NCBI GenBank assembly: GCA_943368345.1
Contig: CALRKY020000040.1
Location: 1-21,109 of the forward strand
Length of the DNA: 21,109 nucleotides
Origin: JADCGM01 sp943368345
Lineage (GTDB): Bacteria > Pseudomonadota > Alphaproteobacteria > Sphingomonadales > Sphingomonadaceae
Direction of reading: 5' to 3'
Position numbers and translations under genes: made by a program. Numbering within the stretch: position 1 is the stretch's first letter; every line of letters begins with the position of its first letter. The notes under the pieces were generated by a model. The model was not told where the DNA came from and searched no databases. It was given only the letters and a program-made list of their open reading frames with translations. Of the stretch, positions 1-7,920 are shown in pieces.

Positions 1-33
1 CGCCCCTTTGCTTTGGATAGAATGGCTTGACCA

Positions 34-510
34 ATGACCACTTACGCACCCCGCCTGTTCGTCGACGATGACGCGGTTCGCCGTGTCGGGGAGGGCCTGC
101 TGGCCCGCACGCTACCGCGGCCGGACTGGACACATGAAGCGCATCTCGCCGCCTGCCTGTGGACACTGCGCGACCGGCCCGACATTTACCCAGAGCTTGA
201 GCTGCCCGACATCATCCGCAGCTACAATGCCAGCGTCGGCGGGGTGAACAGTGATAGCGAGGGCTATCATGAAACAATTACCCAGGCCTATGTCCGGCTG
301 ATTCGCGTGTGGCTGTCCGGGAATGACCGGGGCGGCCCCCTTGCTGGACTGGTCAATGCTCTGCTGTGCTCGCCGCTCGGAGCCCGCGATGCGCTGCTGC
401 GGCACTGGTCGGCCGAGCGGCTCTTCTCGGTCGCGGCCCGCCGCAGCTGGGTCGATCCGGACCTTTTGCCGCTCGGTGCTGGTGCCGAACCGGCAGAGCG
501 GCTATCCTGA
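34..510 (+). CDS. Conserved hypothetical protein, 158 aa
   Basis: I do not recognise a named family. The protein is soluble: no signal peptide or membrane segment is visible. It has motifs that look conserved rather than random: WTHEAHL near residues 32-38, RSYNASVGG around 63-71, and GYHETIT around 77-83. The histidines and acidic residues in these motifs could bind a metal or ligand, but that is inference. The ATG at 34 has no good ribosome binding site; the preceding 33 bases hold only a possible -10 (TAGAAT at 18-23), whose -35 would lie off the left edge. The next gene starts 4 nt after the stop, so the two are probably cotranscribed. Confidence 0.7.
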   Translation: MTTYAPRLFVDDDAVRRVGEGLLARTLPRPDWTHEAHLAACLWTLRDRPDIYPELELPDIIRSYNASVGGVNSDSEGYHETITQAYVRLIRVWLSGNDRGGPLAGLVNALLCSPLGARDALLRHWSAERLFSVAARRSWVDPDLLPLGAGAEPAERLS

Positions 511-514
511 CCGG

Positions 515-1033
515 ATGGCTAAATTTTCGCGTAACATGGACTGGGGGTTCCCGCGTTGGCGTGCCTATGGCAGCGGCAGCGCGGCGCAACCGCTCAGGGC
601 CTGTGACCGGCACGGCTGCGATGGTGTTGGCGACCGACCGGCACCAAAAGCCCCGAACTCCCCCGAACGCTGGTATTTCTGCGAAGCGCATGCGGCAGAA
701 TATAACAGCGGCTGGGACTATTTTGCCGGTCTCAGCAAGGAAGAAGCCGCCGCACGCGAGAAATCCGAATCCGGCGAAACAAAATTCCGCCGCGCTGAAC
801 ATTGGGGCTGGGGCGAAGGCGACGGCAGCCGCTCCCGCGCCGAGCTGGATGCCCTGAAGGCGCTCGATCTCGACACCGATGCCGACGAGGCTGCCATCAA
901 GGCCGCCCACCGGCGGCTGGCGAAAATCTGGCACCCGGACAACAACGCCGGCAAAAAGGACGCCGCCGCCCGCTTCCACGCCATCCAGGCCGCCTATGAA
1001 ATATTGGTGAAAGCCGCCGAGGCGAAACGTTAG
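515..1033 (+). CDS. Small J-domain (DnaJ-like) protein
   Basis: A 172-residue protein with a J domain at its C-terminus (about residues 110-170), carrying the HPD tripeptide at 140-142 that stimulates Hsp70/DnaK ATPase. There is no Gly/Phe region or DnaJ zinc domain, so this is a class III co-chaperone. The N-terminal half has Cys30, Cys35, Cys56 and His59, spaced like a small zinc site (C-x4-C...C-x2-H); zinc binding is inference. The segment after it (WDYFAG near 68-73) is, as I recall, typical of an alphaproteobacterial DnaJ-like family. The frame stays open upstream to 323, but that part overlaps the previous gene, so the ATG at 515 is preferred. Its stop codon interlocks with that of the leftward gene at 1030. 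Confidence 0.85.
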   Translation: MAKFSRNMDWGFPRWRAYGSGSAAQPLRACDRHGCDGVGDRPAPKAPNSPERWYFCEAHAAEYNSGWDYFAGLSKEEAAAREKSESGETKFRRAEHWGWGEGDGSRSRAELDALKALDLDTDADEAAIKAAHRRLAKIWHPDNNAGKKDAAARFHAIQAAYEILVKAAEAKR

Positions 1034-2214
1034 GGCCGCGCCAGAAACGCGGCGATGGCTTGGGCGGCGCGGCGGGAGGACGGGATGTCGGACAGGGCGA
1101 AGGTATCGTTGACCGCAGCTTCCTGCACAGCCCGGTAGGCATCAGGCGCGGCAACGGCCCGGTCAAGCGCGGCGGGCAATTCAGCGACGTCGCCCAGCAC
1201 CTCCCCAAGCGCCCAGTGACCATAGTCCGGATTGCCCTGCCATTTCGCATCATGGGAATTAAGGAAGATGCACGGCCTTGGGGTCAGCAGGAATTCATAA
1301 ACCTGGCTGCTGGCATCACCGAGGTAGATATCGGCCTGCCGTGTATAGCTCATGTCCGAACTGCGGGCGCTGCCGGTGTCGATATGGATATTGGCGTGGC
1401 CCATGAACTTCTCGGCCAGATCGCTGACCGCGCCGATCTGGAAATGCTCGACCGACAGGTGATATTTGCGCCGGTGCATCATCACGTGCGGTGCGAAAAT
1501 CAGGTTGAACCGGTCTTGCGCCGCAAATTGCTCCAGCACTTGCTCCCCCATCTTGTACCAGGACGACAGATAGGGGTCGAAATGCGGGTTGTAGACGACG
1601 ACCGGCTTGCCATCGGTGAAAACCAGCTCCGGCTCCGGACCGATGGTGTCGAATTTGGGATAGCCGACGATGGCATGGCCCGCCTCGGTGATCAGACCCA
1701 TATTCAGCATCCGGTCGCGAACCTTGGTGCCGGACAACAGCACAAAATCAAACTCCCGGACATCATTGCGAAAGCCGATGGACCGGTCCCCGGCCCCGTG
1801 CGGTACATAAACCAGCCCAAGGCCCGACAGGCCAAAGCGGGTTTTCAGCATCGTCGAAGTGGTCTCCGGCACCACCAGCACATCCAGATCGGCAAAAATC
1901 GCCCGGTTCTGCAGCAGCATCGCCACCCGCTGAACCGGGACGGCCTTGCCGATGAACCGATCGACCAACCGCGCCAGCCAGTCGATGGACAGCGACACGA
2001 ATTGCACATGTGCAACCACCTCCGCCCCCAGGAAGGACCGGACCAGCGCCTCTTGTTCAGCGCTGGAGGTCAATATCGTGATGCTGGCCGGGGTCTTGAT
2101 CTGCACAAGCTCGCTGATGATCGGCGCGGTGTGCGCGATCTGGTGCAGCGTGTCATGATTGAAGAGGAAGCCAAGGCGGCCACCTCCCGCCTGACGGACG
2201 GACACAGGACGCAT
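1030..2214 (-). CDS. CDP-glycerol glycerophosphotransferase-like protein
   Basis: A 394-residue protein resembling the GT-B-fold CDP-glycerol glycerophosphotransferase family (TagF/TagB type). Visible marks are VPHG (137-140), VGYPKFD (183-189), a YNPHFDPY strand (208-215), and the nucleotide-site region SSDMSYTRQADIYLGDASSQ (285-304) followed by VYEFLL, which matches the family's S-D...D-x-S-S-x-x-x-(D/E)-x-L pattern. In Gram-positives the family polymerises teichoic acid; in Gram-negatives relatives modify surface glycans, so the substrate here is unknown. A divergent polysaccharide flippase next door supports a cell-envelope role. The ATG at 2214 has an AGGA about 9 nt upstream; a TTG directly before it is the less likely start. 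No transmembrane segment is seen. Confidence 0.72.
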   Translation of the reverse strand: MRPVSVRQAGGGRLGFLFNHDTLHQIAHTAPIISELVQIKTPASITILTSSAEQEALVRSFLGAEVVAHVQFVSLSIDWLARLVDRFIGKAVPVQRVAMLLQNRAIFADLDVLVVPETTSTMLKTRFGLSGLGLVYVPHGAGDRSIGFRNDVREFDFVLLSGTKVRDRMLNMGLITEAGHAIVGYPKFDTIGPEPELVFTDGKPVVVYNPHFDPYLSSWYKMGEQVLEQFAAQDRFNLIFAPHVMMHRRKYHLSVEHFQIGAVSDLAEKFMGHANIHIDTGSARSSDMSYTRQADIYLGDASSQVYEFLLTPRPCIFLNSHDAKWQGNPDYGHWALGEVLGDVAELPAALDRAVAAPDAYRAVQEAAVNDTFALSDIPSSRRAAQAIAAFLARP

Positions 2215-2326
2215 CAATCAGGTCCTGACCGTGCCGCAGGGTGCGGAAAACCAATTCATCTGGCTGGACCTAGTCGCGAATTTGGGCAAAATTCCGTCCA
2301 TCCTGCTGTTGTCACCCTGAACTTTT

Positions 2327-3760
2327 ATGGTGTTCAGGCCAATCGGCGCTAAACGCGTGTCTGTTACCCCCCCCGGTATCAGCCGCAGCTACAGGAACGT
2401 TGCCATTCCCACCCCCGACAATGAACCCGCCTATGCACGAACTGTGCGGACCGGTCTACGCGCATTGCGGGCCGGTGGCTGGCTGGGACTTGTGCGCAAC
2501 ACTGGCTGGCTGCTGTCGGGTAAGACCGTCGGGGCCATCCTCAGTTTCTTCTATCTCGGCCTCGCGACACGGTCGCTCGGGCCCACCGGTTTTGGGCAGT
2601 TCACCCTGGTCCTCGGTACCGCACAGGCCATCGCAACTTTAGTCACCTTTGAATCCTGGCAGTTGCTGGTCCGCTACGGCATGCCGCGCCTGCGGGCGCA
2701 TGACGGAGCAGGCCTTGGCCGGTTGATCGCCTTTTGCGTGACGCTGGATTTGGGTGGCGCTGTCGTCGGCTGCCTGATCGCCGTCGGCGCAATTGCGGTG
2801 CTGACCCCGGTCTTTGACTGGTCGGCGGACCTGCGGGAGCACGCCCTGCTATTCTGTTTCGTCCTGCTGCTATGCACCCGCTCAGCGGCAACCGGGGTCC
2901 TGCGCCTGCACGACCGATTCGGCGCAGCGGCCTTTGCGGAAACCGTCACCCCGGTGCTGCGGCTGTTCGGGGCGCTCGTTGTGGTCTGGCAGGGGGCGAC
3001 CGTCATCGACCTGCTTGCCGCCTGGGCGGTTGCCGATATCGTGACGGCGCTGGTCTATTGGCGCGGTGCCATTCAGACCGTCCCGGTGCGGCAGTGGCAC
3101 TGGCGCGGTGTCGCCGCGGTCCCGGCAGAAATTCCCGGCCTCTGGCGCTATGCCGCGATGGTCAACGCCACCGCCACACTCGGCCTGGTCGGGCGGCAAT
3201 TGGCGGTGTTGATGGTCGGGGCCTGGGTCGGTCCGGCGGCAGCCGGCGGCTACCGGCTCGCCCACCAACTGGGGCAGGCCCTGGCCAACATCACCGACAT
3301 GATGTCGCGCGCGACCTTCTCCGAACTGATGCGGACCCGGGCCGGACAGACGGCGGCGGAACTCGCACAACTGTTCCGCCGCGCCTCCCTCATCGCCCTG
3401 ATCACTGCAACGGTGATGGTTGTCCTCGTGCTGCTGGCTGGACCAACCCTGCTCGGTCTGCTGGCAGGTCCCGGATATGACGATGCGGTGCCGCTGCTGA
3501 TGCTGCTTGGAGTTGCCGCTGCGCTCGATGCTGCCGGTGTCAGCTTTGAACCGGCGCTGATCGCCACCGATCGCGCCTGGCTCGCCCTCCGCCTCCGGAT
3601 GCTGTCAACCGCCTTACTGCTCGCTGGCCTGGTGCTCCTGCTCAGCGAATTTGGCCCCATCGGTGCCGCAGCCGCCACTGCCATCGCCTCCGCCCTGACG
3701 CTCGTACTGCTCGGCACCGCCGCCTGGCGGACCATCCACGCACCGCCACCCAAGGAGTGA
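2327..3760 (+). CDS. Lipopolysaccharide/polysaccharide flippase, Wzx-like (MOP superfamily)
   Basis: An integral membrane protein of up to 477 residues with about 12-14 hydrophobic segments. The first, after a Trp/Gly-rich amphipathic stretch (GWLGLVRNTGWLLSGKTVG), continues into YLGLATRSLGPTGFGQF, the classic N-terminal signature of polysaccharide exporters (Polysacc_synt, PF01943/PF13440). These proteins flip lipid-linked oligosaccharide repeat units across the inner membrane. The start is uncertain: ATG 2327 lacks a ribosome binding site and the first ~35 residues look unlike protein and contain a C8 run. In-frame GTG codons at 2357, 2444 and 2492 are alternatives, the last leaving only a short N-terminus before the first helix. 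The stop overlaps the ribosome binding site of the next gene. Confidence 0.85.
   Translation: MVFRPIGAKRVSVTPPGISRSYRNVAIPTPDNEPAYARTVRTGLRALRAGGWLGLVRNTGWLLSGKTVGAILSFFYLGLATRSLGPTGFGQFTLVLGTAQAIATLVTFESWQLLVRYGMPRLRAHDGAGLGRLIAFCVTLDLGGAVVGCLIAVGAIAVLTPVFDWSADLREHALLFCFVLLLCTRSAATGVLRLHDRFGAAAFAETVTPVLRLFGALVVVWQGATVIDLLAAWAVADIVTALVYWRGAIQTVPVRQWHWRGVAAVPAEIPGLWRYAAMVNATATLGLVGRQLAVLMVGAWVGPAAAGGYRLAHQLGQALANITDMMSRATFSELMRTRAGQTAAELAQLFRRASLIALITATVMVVLVLLAGPTLLGLLAGPGYDDAVPLLMLLGVAAALDAAGVSFEPALIATDRAWLALRLRMLSTALLLAGLVLLLSEFGPIGAAAATAIASALTLVLLGTAAWRTIHAPPPKE
2367..2374 (+). repeat. C8 homopolymer tract at the 5' end of the flippase gene
   Basis: Eight consecutive C residues lie 40 bases after the first possible flippase start. 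If translation begins at 2327 or 2357 the tract is inside the coding sequence and slippage would shift the frame. If the gene starts further downstream the tract is in the leader. Confidence 0.9.
3752..3757 (+). promoter_or_regulatory. Ribosome binding site deciding the start of the CMD-family gene
   Basis: AAGGAG lies 8 nt before the ATG at 3766 and overlaps the flippase stop codon. A GTG at 3757 in the same frame sits inside this motif and therefore cannot use it, so 3766 is the start. The overlap implies translational coupling with the flippase gene. Confidence 0.8.
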
Positions 3761-3765
3761 CCGCC

Positions 3766-4338
3766 ATGCGCCTCAACACCCCCCGCATCCCCCCGCTGGC
3801 CGATCAGGACATGTCCGACGCCGCAAAGGCGATTTTCGCACCGCTGGCCGAGCGCGGTGCCTCATTCAACATTTTCCGCACCATGGCGCACCGGCCAAAG
3901 GCGATGCAGAAGTTCCTCGAATGGGGGAATTACATCCTGTCAAAGAGCAACAGCCTCGATGAACGGACCCGGGAACTGGCCATCCTGCGCACCGGTTTCA
4001 ACTGCAAGTCCGGCTATGAATGGGCCCAGCATGTGGTGATCGGCAAACGCTGCGGCCTGACCGATGCAGAGATCACCCGGATCAAATCCGGGCCCGCTGC
4101 CCCGGACTGGAGCGCCGCCGATACCGCCATCCTGAACGCCTGCGATGACCTGTCCGGCAATCATTTCATTTCCGATGCCAGCTGGGCCGCCCTGTCCGCC
4201 CACTTCACCCAGGACCAATGCATGGACCTGGTCTACACTGTCGGCCAGTACACCCAGGTCTCGATGCTCCTGAACAGCTTCGGCGTCCAACTCGACCCCG
4301 GCCTCCCTGGTGATCCGGATCTGGTCGGAACAGTCTGA
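3766..4338 (+). CDS. Carboxymuconolactone decarboxylase family protein
   Basis: A 190-residue all-helical protein of the CMD/AhpD-like superfamily. The core motif is RELAILRTGFNC followed by KSGYEWAQH, giving Glu70, Cys80, Tyr84-Glu85-Trp86 and His89. The AhpD-type Cys-x-x-Cys pair is absent (the second position is Gly83), so it is not an AhpD peroxidase adaptor; it matches the C-x3-YEW-x2-H branch, which includes gamma-carboxymuconolactone decarboxylases and many uncharacterised proteins. No protocatechuate pathway genes are nearby, so the true substrate is unknown. It directly follows the flippase, and the ABC-F gene begins 47 nt downstream. Confidence 0.88.
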   Translation: MRLNTPRIPPLADQDMSDAAKAIFAPLAERGASFNIFRTMAHRPKAMQKFLEWGNYILSKSNSLDERTRELAILRTGFNCKSGYEWAQHVVIGKRCGLTDAEITRIKSGPAAPDWSAADTAILNACDDLSGNHFISDASWAALSAHFTQDQCMDLVYTVGQYTQVSMLLNSFGVQLDPGLPGDPDLVGTV

Positions 4339-4385
4339 CAACTCCCTTCCCCAACCCGGCGGCGCATGCTACCCGCCGCGCCGTC

Positions 4386-6290
4386 ATGCTCAACCTGAAC
4401 GGAATCACCGTGCGCCTTGGCGGGCGCACCATCCTCGACCGCGCGACTGCGGCCTTGCCGCCCAAAGCGCGCATCGGGCTGATCGGTCGCAACGGGGCGG
4501 GCAAGTCAACGCTGATGAAGCTGATCGCTGGTGGCGGCGAGGCCGACGAAGGCAGCATCGACATGCCAAAGGCTGCCCGGATCGGCTATATCGCGCAGGA
4601 AGCGCCATCAGGGACATCGACACCGTTTGAAACGGTGTTGGAGGCCGACCTCGAACGCGCCGCGCTGCTCGCCGAGGAAGAGGGGCTGGACCATAGCGGC
4701 GGCGACGAAGATGCCATGCACCGCATCTCTGACATTCATGACCGTCTGACAGCAATTGACGCGCACACCGCACCGGCTAGGGCCGCGAAAATCCTGGTTG
4801 GCCTCGGCTTCGACGAAGATGCGCAGCAGCGCCCGCTCGACAGTTTTTCCGGTGGCTGGAAAATGCGCGTCGCGCTGGCGGCCCTGCTGTTCTCCCAGCC
4901 AGACCTGCTGCTGCTCGACGAGCCGTCCAACCACCTTGATCTCGAAGCGACGCTCTGGCTCGAGAATTTCCTGAAATCCTACCGTGCCACGATGATCGTC
5001 ATCAGTCACGAACGTGATCTGCTCAACAATGTCGTCGACTATATCCTGCATCTCGAGCGCGGGAAGGTAACGCTGTATCCCGGCGGCTATGATGCCTTTG
5101 AACGGCAACGCAACGAACGCGCCGCCCAGCTTGCCGCCGCCCGGGAGGCGCAGCAGGCCCAGCGGGCCAAGCTGCAGGACTATATCGCCCGCAACAGCGC
5201 CCGTGCGTCGACCGCCAAACAGGCCCAGTCCCGTGCCAAGGCGCTGGCGCGAATGCAGCCGATTGCAGAACAGGTCAACGACCCCAGCCTGGTGTTTGAT
5301 TTTCCGTCGCCGCCACAGCTGAAACCGCCGCTCGTCCAACTGGACATGGCCGCTGTCGGCTATGCGAACAAGCCGGTGCTGTCGCGGCTTGATCTGCGGA
5401 TGGACCCGGAAGACCGCATTGCGCTGCTTGGCCGAAATGGCAATGGCAAGACAACGCTCGCCCGGTTGCTTGCGGCCCAGCTGAAGCCGCTGGAGGGCGG
5501 CATCGCGACGGCCGGCAAGATGCGCGTTGGCTATTTCACCCAGTATCAGGTCGAAGAACTCGATCGGGACGATACGCCGCTTGAGCATATGTCGCGGTTG
5601 ATGAAAGGCGCATCACCGTCCGCCGTCCGCGCCCAACTCGGCCGGTTCGGCTTTTCCGGGGATATGGCGACCCAGGCTGTCGGCAAAATGTCGGGCGGTG
5701 AACGGGCACGGTTGGCGCTGGCGCTGATCACCCGGGACGCGCCGCATCTGCTGATCCTCGACGAGCCGACCAACCACCTAGATGTCGATGCGCGCGAGGC
5801 GCTGGTCCGCGCCCTCAACGACTATGAAGGCGCAGTGGTCATCGTCAGCCATGACCGGCACATGGTGGAGGCGGCAGCCGACCGGCTGGTGCTGGTTGAC
5901 GGCGGCACGGCGCGGGAGTTCGCCGGAAGCCTCGATGATTATACCGACATGATCCTTGGCAAAGGCAGCGGCGATGCTGCGGGCGACAGCCGCCCGGCCT
6001 CCAAGGCGGACCGGAAGGCGGACCGTCGTCAAGCCGCCGAAGCGCGGGAACGCAGTGCGGGCATCCGCAAGGCGGCGGCGGTCGCCGAAGCCGAAATCGC
6101 CCGGTTGACCGACCGGCGCGCCGCCATTGACCGCGCCTTGTTTGATCCCGCCTCTGCCGATGTGCGCGACAAGGCAGCGACGGCGGGCGACCTGATGCGC
6201 GAACGCGGTGATCTGGACCGCAAGCTGGCCGCTGCCGAGGCCAAATGGCTCGACGCAACGACCGAATTGGAAGCTGCAAAAGCCGCCTGA
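4386..6290 (+). CDS. ABC-F family ATPase, YheS-like
   Basis: A 634-residue protein with two ATP-binding cassettes and no membrane domain, as in ABC-F translation factors that act on the ribosome. Cassette 1 has Walker A GRNGAGKST (34-42), signature SFSGG (153-157) and Walker B LLLLDEPSNHLD (174-185). Cassette 2 has GRNGNGKTT (349-357), MSGGE (435-439) and LLILDEPTNHLD (455-466). The inter-domain linker (about 232-310) contains STAKQAQSRAKALARM, which with the length and the charged coiled-coil C-terminus (about 535-634) matches E. coli YheS (ABCF2-like) better than EttA or Uup. Both catalytic glutamates are present. No convincing ribosome binding site precedes the ATG at 4386. The role of YheS is thought to be rescue or regulation of stalled ribosomes. 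Confidence 0.93.
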   Translation: MLNLNGITVRLGGRTILDRATAALPPKARIGLIGRNGAGKSTLMKLIAGGGEADEGSIDMPKAARIGYIAQEAPSGTSTPFETVLEADLERAALLAEEEGLDHSGGDEDAMHRISDIHDRLTAIDAHTAPARAAKILVGLGFDEDAQQRPLDSFSGGWKMRVALAALLFSQPDLLLLDEPSNHLDLEATLWLENFLKSYRATMIVISHERDLLNNVVDYILHLERGKVTLYPGGYDAFERQRNERAAQLAAAREAQQAQRAKLQDYIARNSARASTAKQAQSRAKALARMQPIAEQVNDPSLVFDFPSPPQLKPPLVQLDMAAVGYANKPVLSRLDLRMDPEDRIALLGRNGNGKTTLARLLAAQLKPLEGGIATAGKMRVGYFTQYQVEELDRDDTPLEHMSRLMKGASPSAVRAQLGRFGFSGDMATQAVGKMSGGERARLALALITRDAPHLLILDEPTNHLDVDAREALVRALNDYEGAVVIVSHDRHMVEAAADRLVLVDGGTAREFAGSLDDYTDMILGKGSGDAAGDSRPASKADRKADRRQAAEARERSAGIRKAAAVAEAEIARLTDRRAAIDRALFDPASADVRDKAATAGDLMRERGDLDRKLAAAEAKWLDATTELEAAKAA

Positions 6291-6312
6291 TCGTCAGTGC
6301 CGCTATCAGGCG
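6284..6312. terminator. Short inverted repeat spanning both convergent stop codons
   Basis: CGCCTGAT (6284-6291) and ATCAGGCG (6305-6312) form a perfect 8-bp stem with a 13-nt loop. The ABC-F stop and the lpd stop both lie in the stem. Only 15 nt separate the genes, so this is the only candidate bidirectional terminator. It lacks a T-run on either side, so termination activity is inferred. Confidence 0.4.
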
Positions 6313-7700
6313 TGGATCGGTTTCCCGAGCACCGCCATCGCCGCTTCCTTCATCGCCTCCGAATGGGTCGGATGGGCGTGGCAGGTATAGGCAATATCCT
6401 CTGACGAGGCGCCGAATTCCATCGCCTGCGCGGCCTGGGCGATCATCGTGCCCGCCGGTGATGCGATGATCCAGACGCCGAGCACCTGGTCGGTCGCTGC
6501 ATCGGCGATGATTTTCACAAAGCCGTCGGTGTCCTTGATCGCCTTGGCGCGACTGTTCGCCATCATCGGGAATTTGCCGACCTTGACCGTGCCGCGCGCC
6601 TTTGCGTCCTCTTCGGTCAGGCCGACCCCGGCAATCTCAGGATGCGTGTAGACGACGGATGGGATCACCGCATGATTCACAATTCCGGTCAGTCCGGCGA
6701 TATTCTCGGCAACGGCTATGCCTTCATCCTCGGCCTTGTGCGCCAGCATCGGCCCCGGAATGACATCACCAATCGCCCAAATGCCGCGAACACCGGTCGA
6801 GAAATCATGGCCGGTTTCAATCTGGCCCCGCGCATTGACCGCAAGTCCGGCCTTGTCGAGGCCAAGCCCATCGGTATTGGGCCGCCGCCCAATCGCCACC
6901 AGCACCATATCTGCAGTCAGCGTTTCCGCCGCCCCGCCCGCCGCTGGCTCAACCGTCACCGTCACGCCGGTGTCTATGCGCGCAACGCCGGTGACCTTGG
7001 TCGATGTCCGGATCTCAAGCCCCTGTTTCTTGAACAGCCGGTTGGCGTCCTTCCGAACCTCCCCGTCCATTCCCGGCAAAATCTGATCGAGGAATTCGAC
7101 GACGGTCACCTTGGCACCAAGCCGCTTCCAGACCGACCCCAGCTCAAGCCCAATCACGCCGCCGCCGATCACCACCAGATGGCCGGGCACCTTGGCGATT
7201 TCGAGCGCGGAGGTGGAATCCAGCACCACCTCATGGTCAATCGTTACGTCCGGCAGCGGCGTCACCGATGACCCGGTGGCGATCACGATATTCTTTGCGC
7301 GCACGGCCTTGCCTCCGACCTCAACGGTGTCGGCGGACAAGAAACGGGCATGGCCTTTCAGCCAGTCGATCTTGTTCTTCTTGAACAGGAATTCGATTCC
7401 GGCGGTCAGCCCCTTCACCGCCTCCAGCCGCTGGCCGTGCATCGCATCCAGGTCGAGCTCGACCGACCCGAGCTTGACCCCGAACTTCGCCAGCGCGCCC
7501 GATGACGCCTCCGCGTATAGTTCGGACGCATTCAGCAACGCCTTCGACGGGATGCACCCGACATTGAGACAGGTCCCGCCCAGCGTCTCGCGGCTCTCCG
7601 CACAGGCCGTCTTCAACCCCAGCTGCGCCGCCCGGATCGCAGCAACATAACCGCCCGGACCAGAGCCGATGACGAGGACATCATAGTCGAAATCAGCCAT
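6306..7700 (-). CDS. lpd: Dihydrolipoyl dehydrogenase (E3)
   Basis: A 464-residue flavoprotein that reoxidises dihydrolipoyl groups on E2 with NAD+. Near the N-terminus is the FAD motif GSGPGGYVAAIRAA (12-25), then the redox disulfide GGTCLNVGCIPSK with Cys44 and Cys49. A second Rossmann motif, VIGGGVIGLELG, binds NAD; GIWAIGDV is the second FAD contact. The C-terminal interface has HAHPTHSEA with the catalytic pair His443 and Glu448. All key residues are present and the length is normal. It is the last gene of the mdh-suc operon and probably serves the 2-oxoglutarate dehydrogenase complex; whether the organism has other E3 copies cannot be seen here. The ATG at 7700 overlaps the small upstream ORF by 8 nt, with GGAAA as a modest ribosome binding site. 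Confidence 0.97.
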   Translation of the reverse strand: MADFDYDVLVIGSGPGGYVAAIRAAQLGLKTACAESRETLGGTCLNVGCIPSKALLNASELYAEASSGALAKFGVKLGSVELDLDAMHGQRLEAVKGLTAGIEFLFKKNKIDWLKGHARFLSADTVEVGGKAVRAKNIVIATGSSVTPLPDVTIDHEVVLDSTSALEIAKVPGHLVVIGGGVIGLELGSVWKRLGAKVTVVEFLDQILPGMDGEVRKDANRLFKKQGLEIRTSTKVTGVARIDTGVTVTVEPAAGGAAETLTADMVLVAIGRRPNTDGLGLDKAGLAVNARGQIETGHDFSTGVRGIWAIGDVIPGPMLAHKAEDEGIAVAENIAGLTGIVNHAVIPSVVYTHPEIAGVGLTEEDAKARGTVKVGKFPMMANSRAKAIKDTDGFVKIIADAATDQVLGVWIIASPAGTMIAQAAQAMEFGASSEDIAYTCHAHPTHSEAMKEAAMAVLGKPIHA

Positions 7701-7920
7701 TTGCTATTTTCCACGGATTAGTTCTGATCTTCGCATAATAGTCCGCCCATGCAGGCGGTGCTGGATAGCGACGGATGTAGCGAGTGGCATCCGTATCTGA
7801 AAGGCGGCTGACCCAGCGGTAGTGTGCATCAAGCGCATCTTCGCCAACCCCCATGCGCCAGCCGATTGATCCGGGCGCAATTTCGGGCCGCACCAACCAA
7901 GGAGGCAGCGGCTCGCTCAA
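7693..7920 (-). CDS. Uncharacterised 75-aa protein between E2 and E3 genes
   Basis: I cannot assign a function. The predicted protein is soluble, rich in aromatic residues and proline, with PEIAPGSIGWRMGVGED (12-28), a helix-like YRWVSRL (34-40), and YIRRYPAPPAWADYY (48-62). This does not look like chance translation. It begins with TTG at 7920, the base directly after the sucB stop, and its TGA at 7693-7695 lies within the lpd start region (8-nt overlap). It thus fills the sucB-lpd gap exactly, which suggests translational coupling within the operon. No strong ribosome binding site precedes the TTG. A structural or regulatory partner of the dehydrogenase complex is possible from position alone. 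An internal ATG at 7854 would give a 53-aa form. Confidence 0.72.
   Translation of the reverse strand: MSEPLPPWLVRPEIAPGSIGWRMGVGEDALDAHYRWVSRLSDTDATRYIRRYPAPPAWADYYAKIRTNPWKIANG

Noticed and set aside
1060..2352. Plus-strand frame opposite the CDP-glycerol-transferase-like gene (430 codons)
   Set aside because: The minus-strand protein has family motifs and a ribosome binding site; the plus frame has neither.
3757..3765. GTG start for the CMD-family gene at 3757
   Set aside because: It lies within the AAGGAG motif that serves the ATG at 3766.
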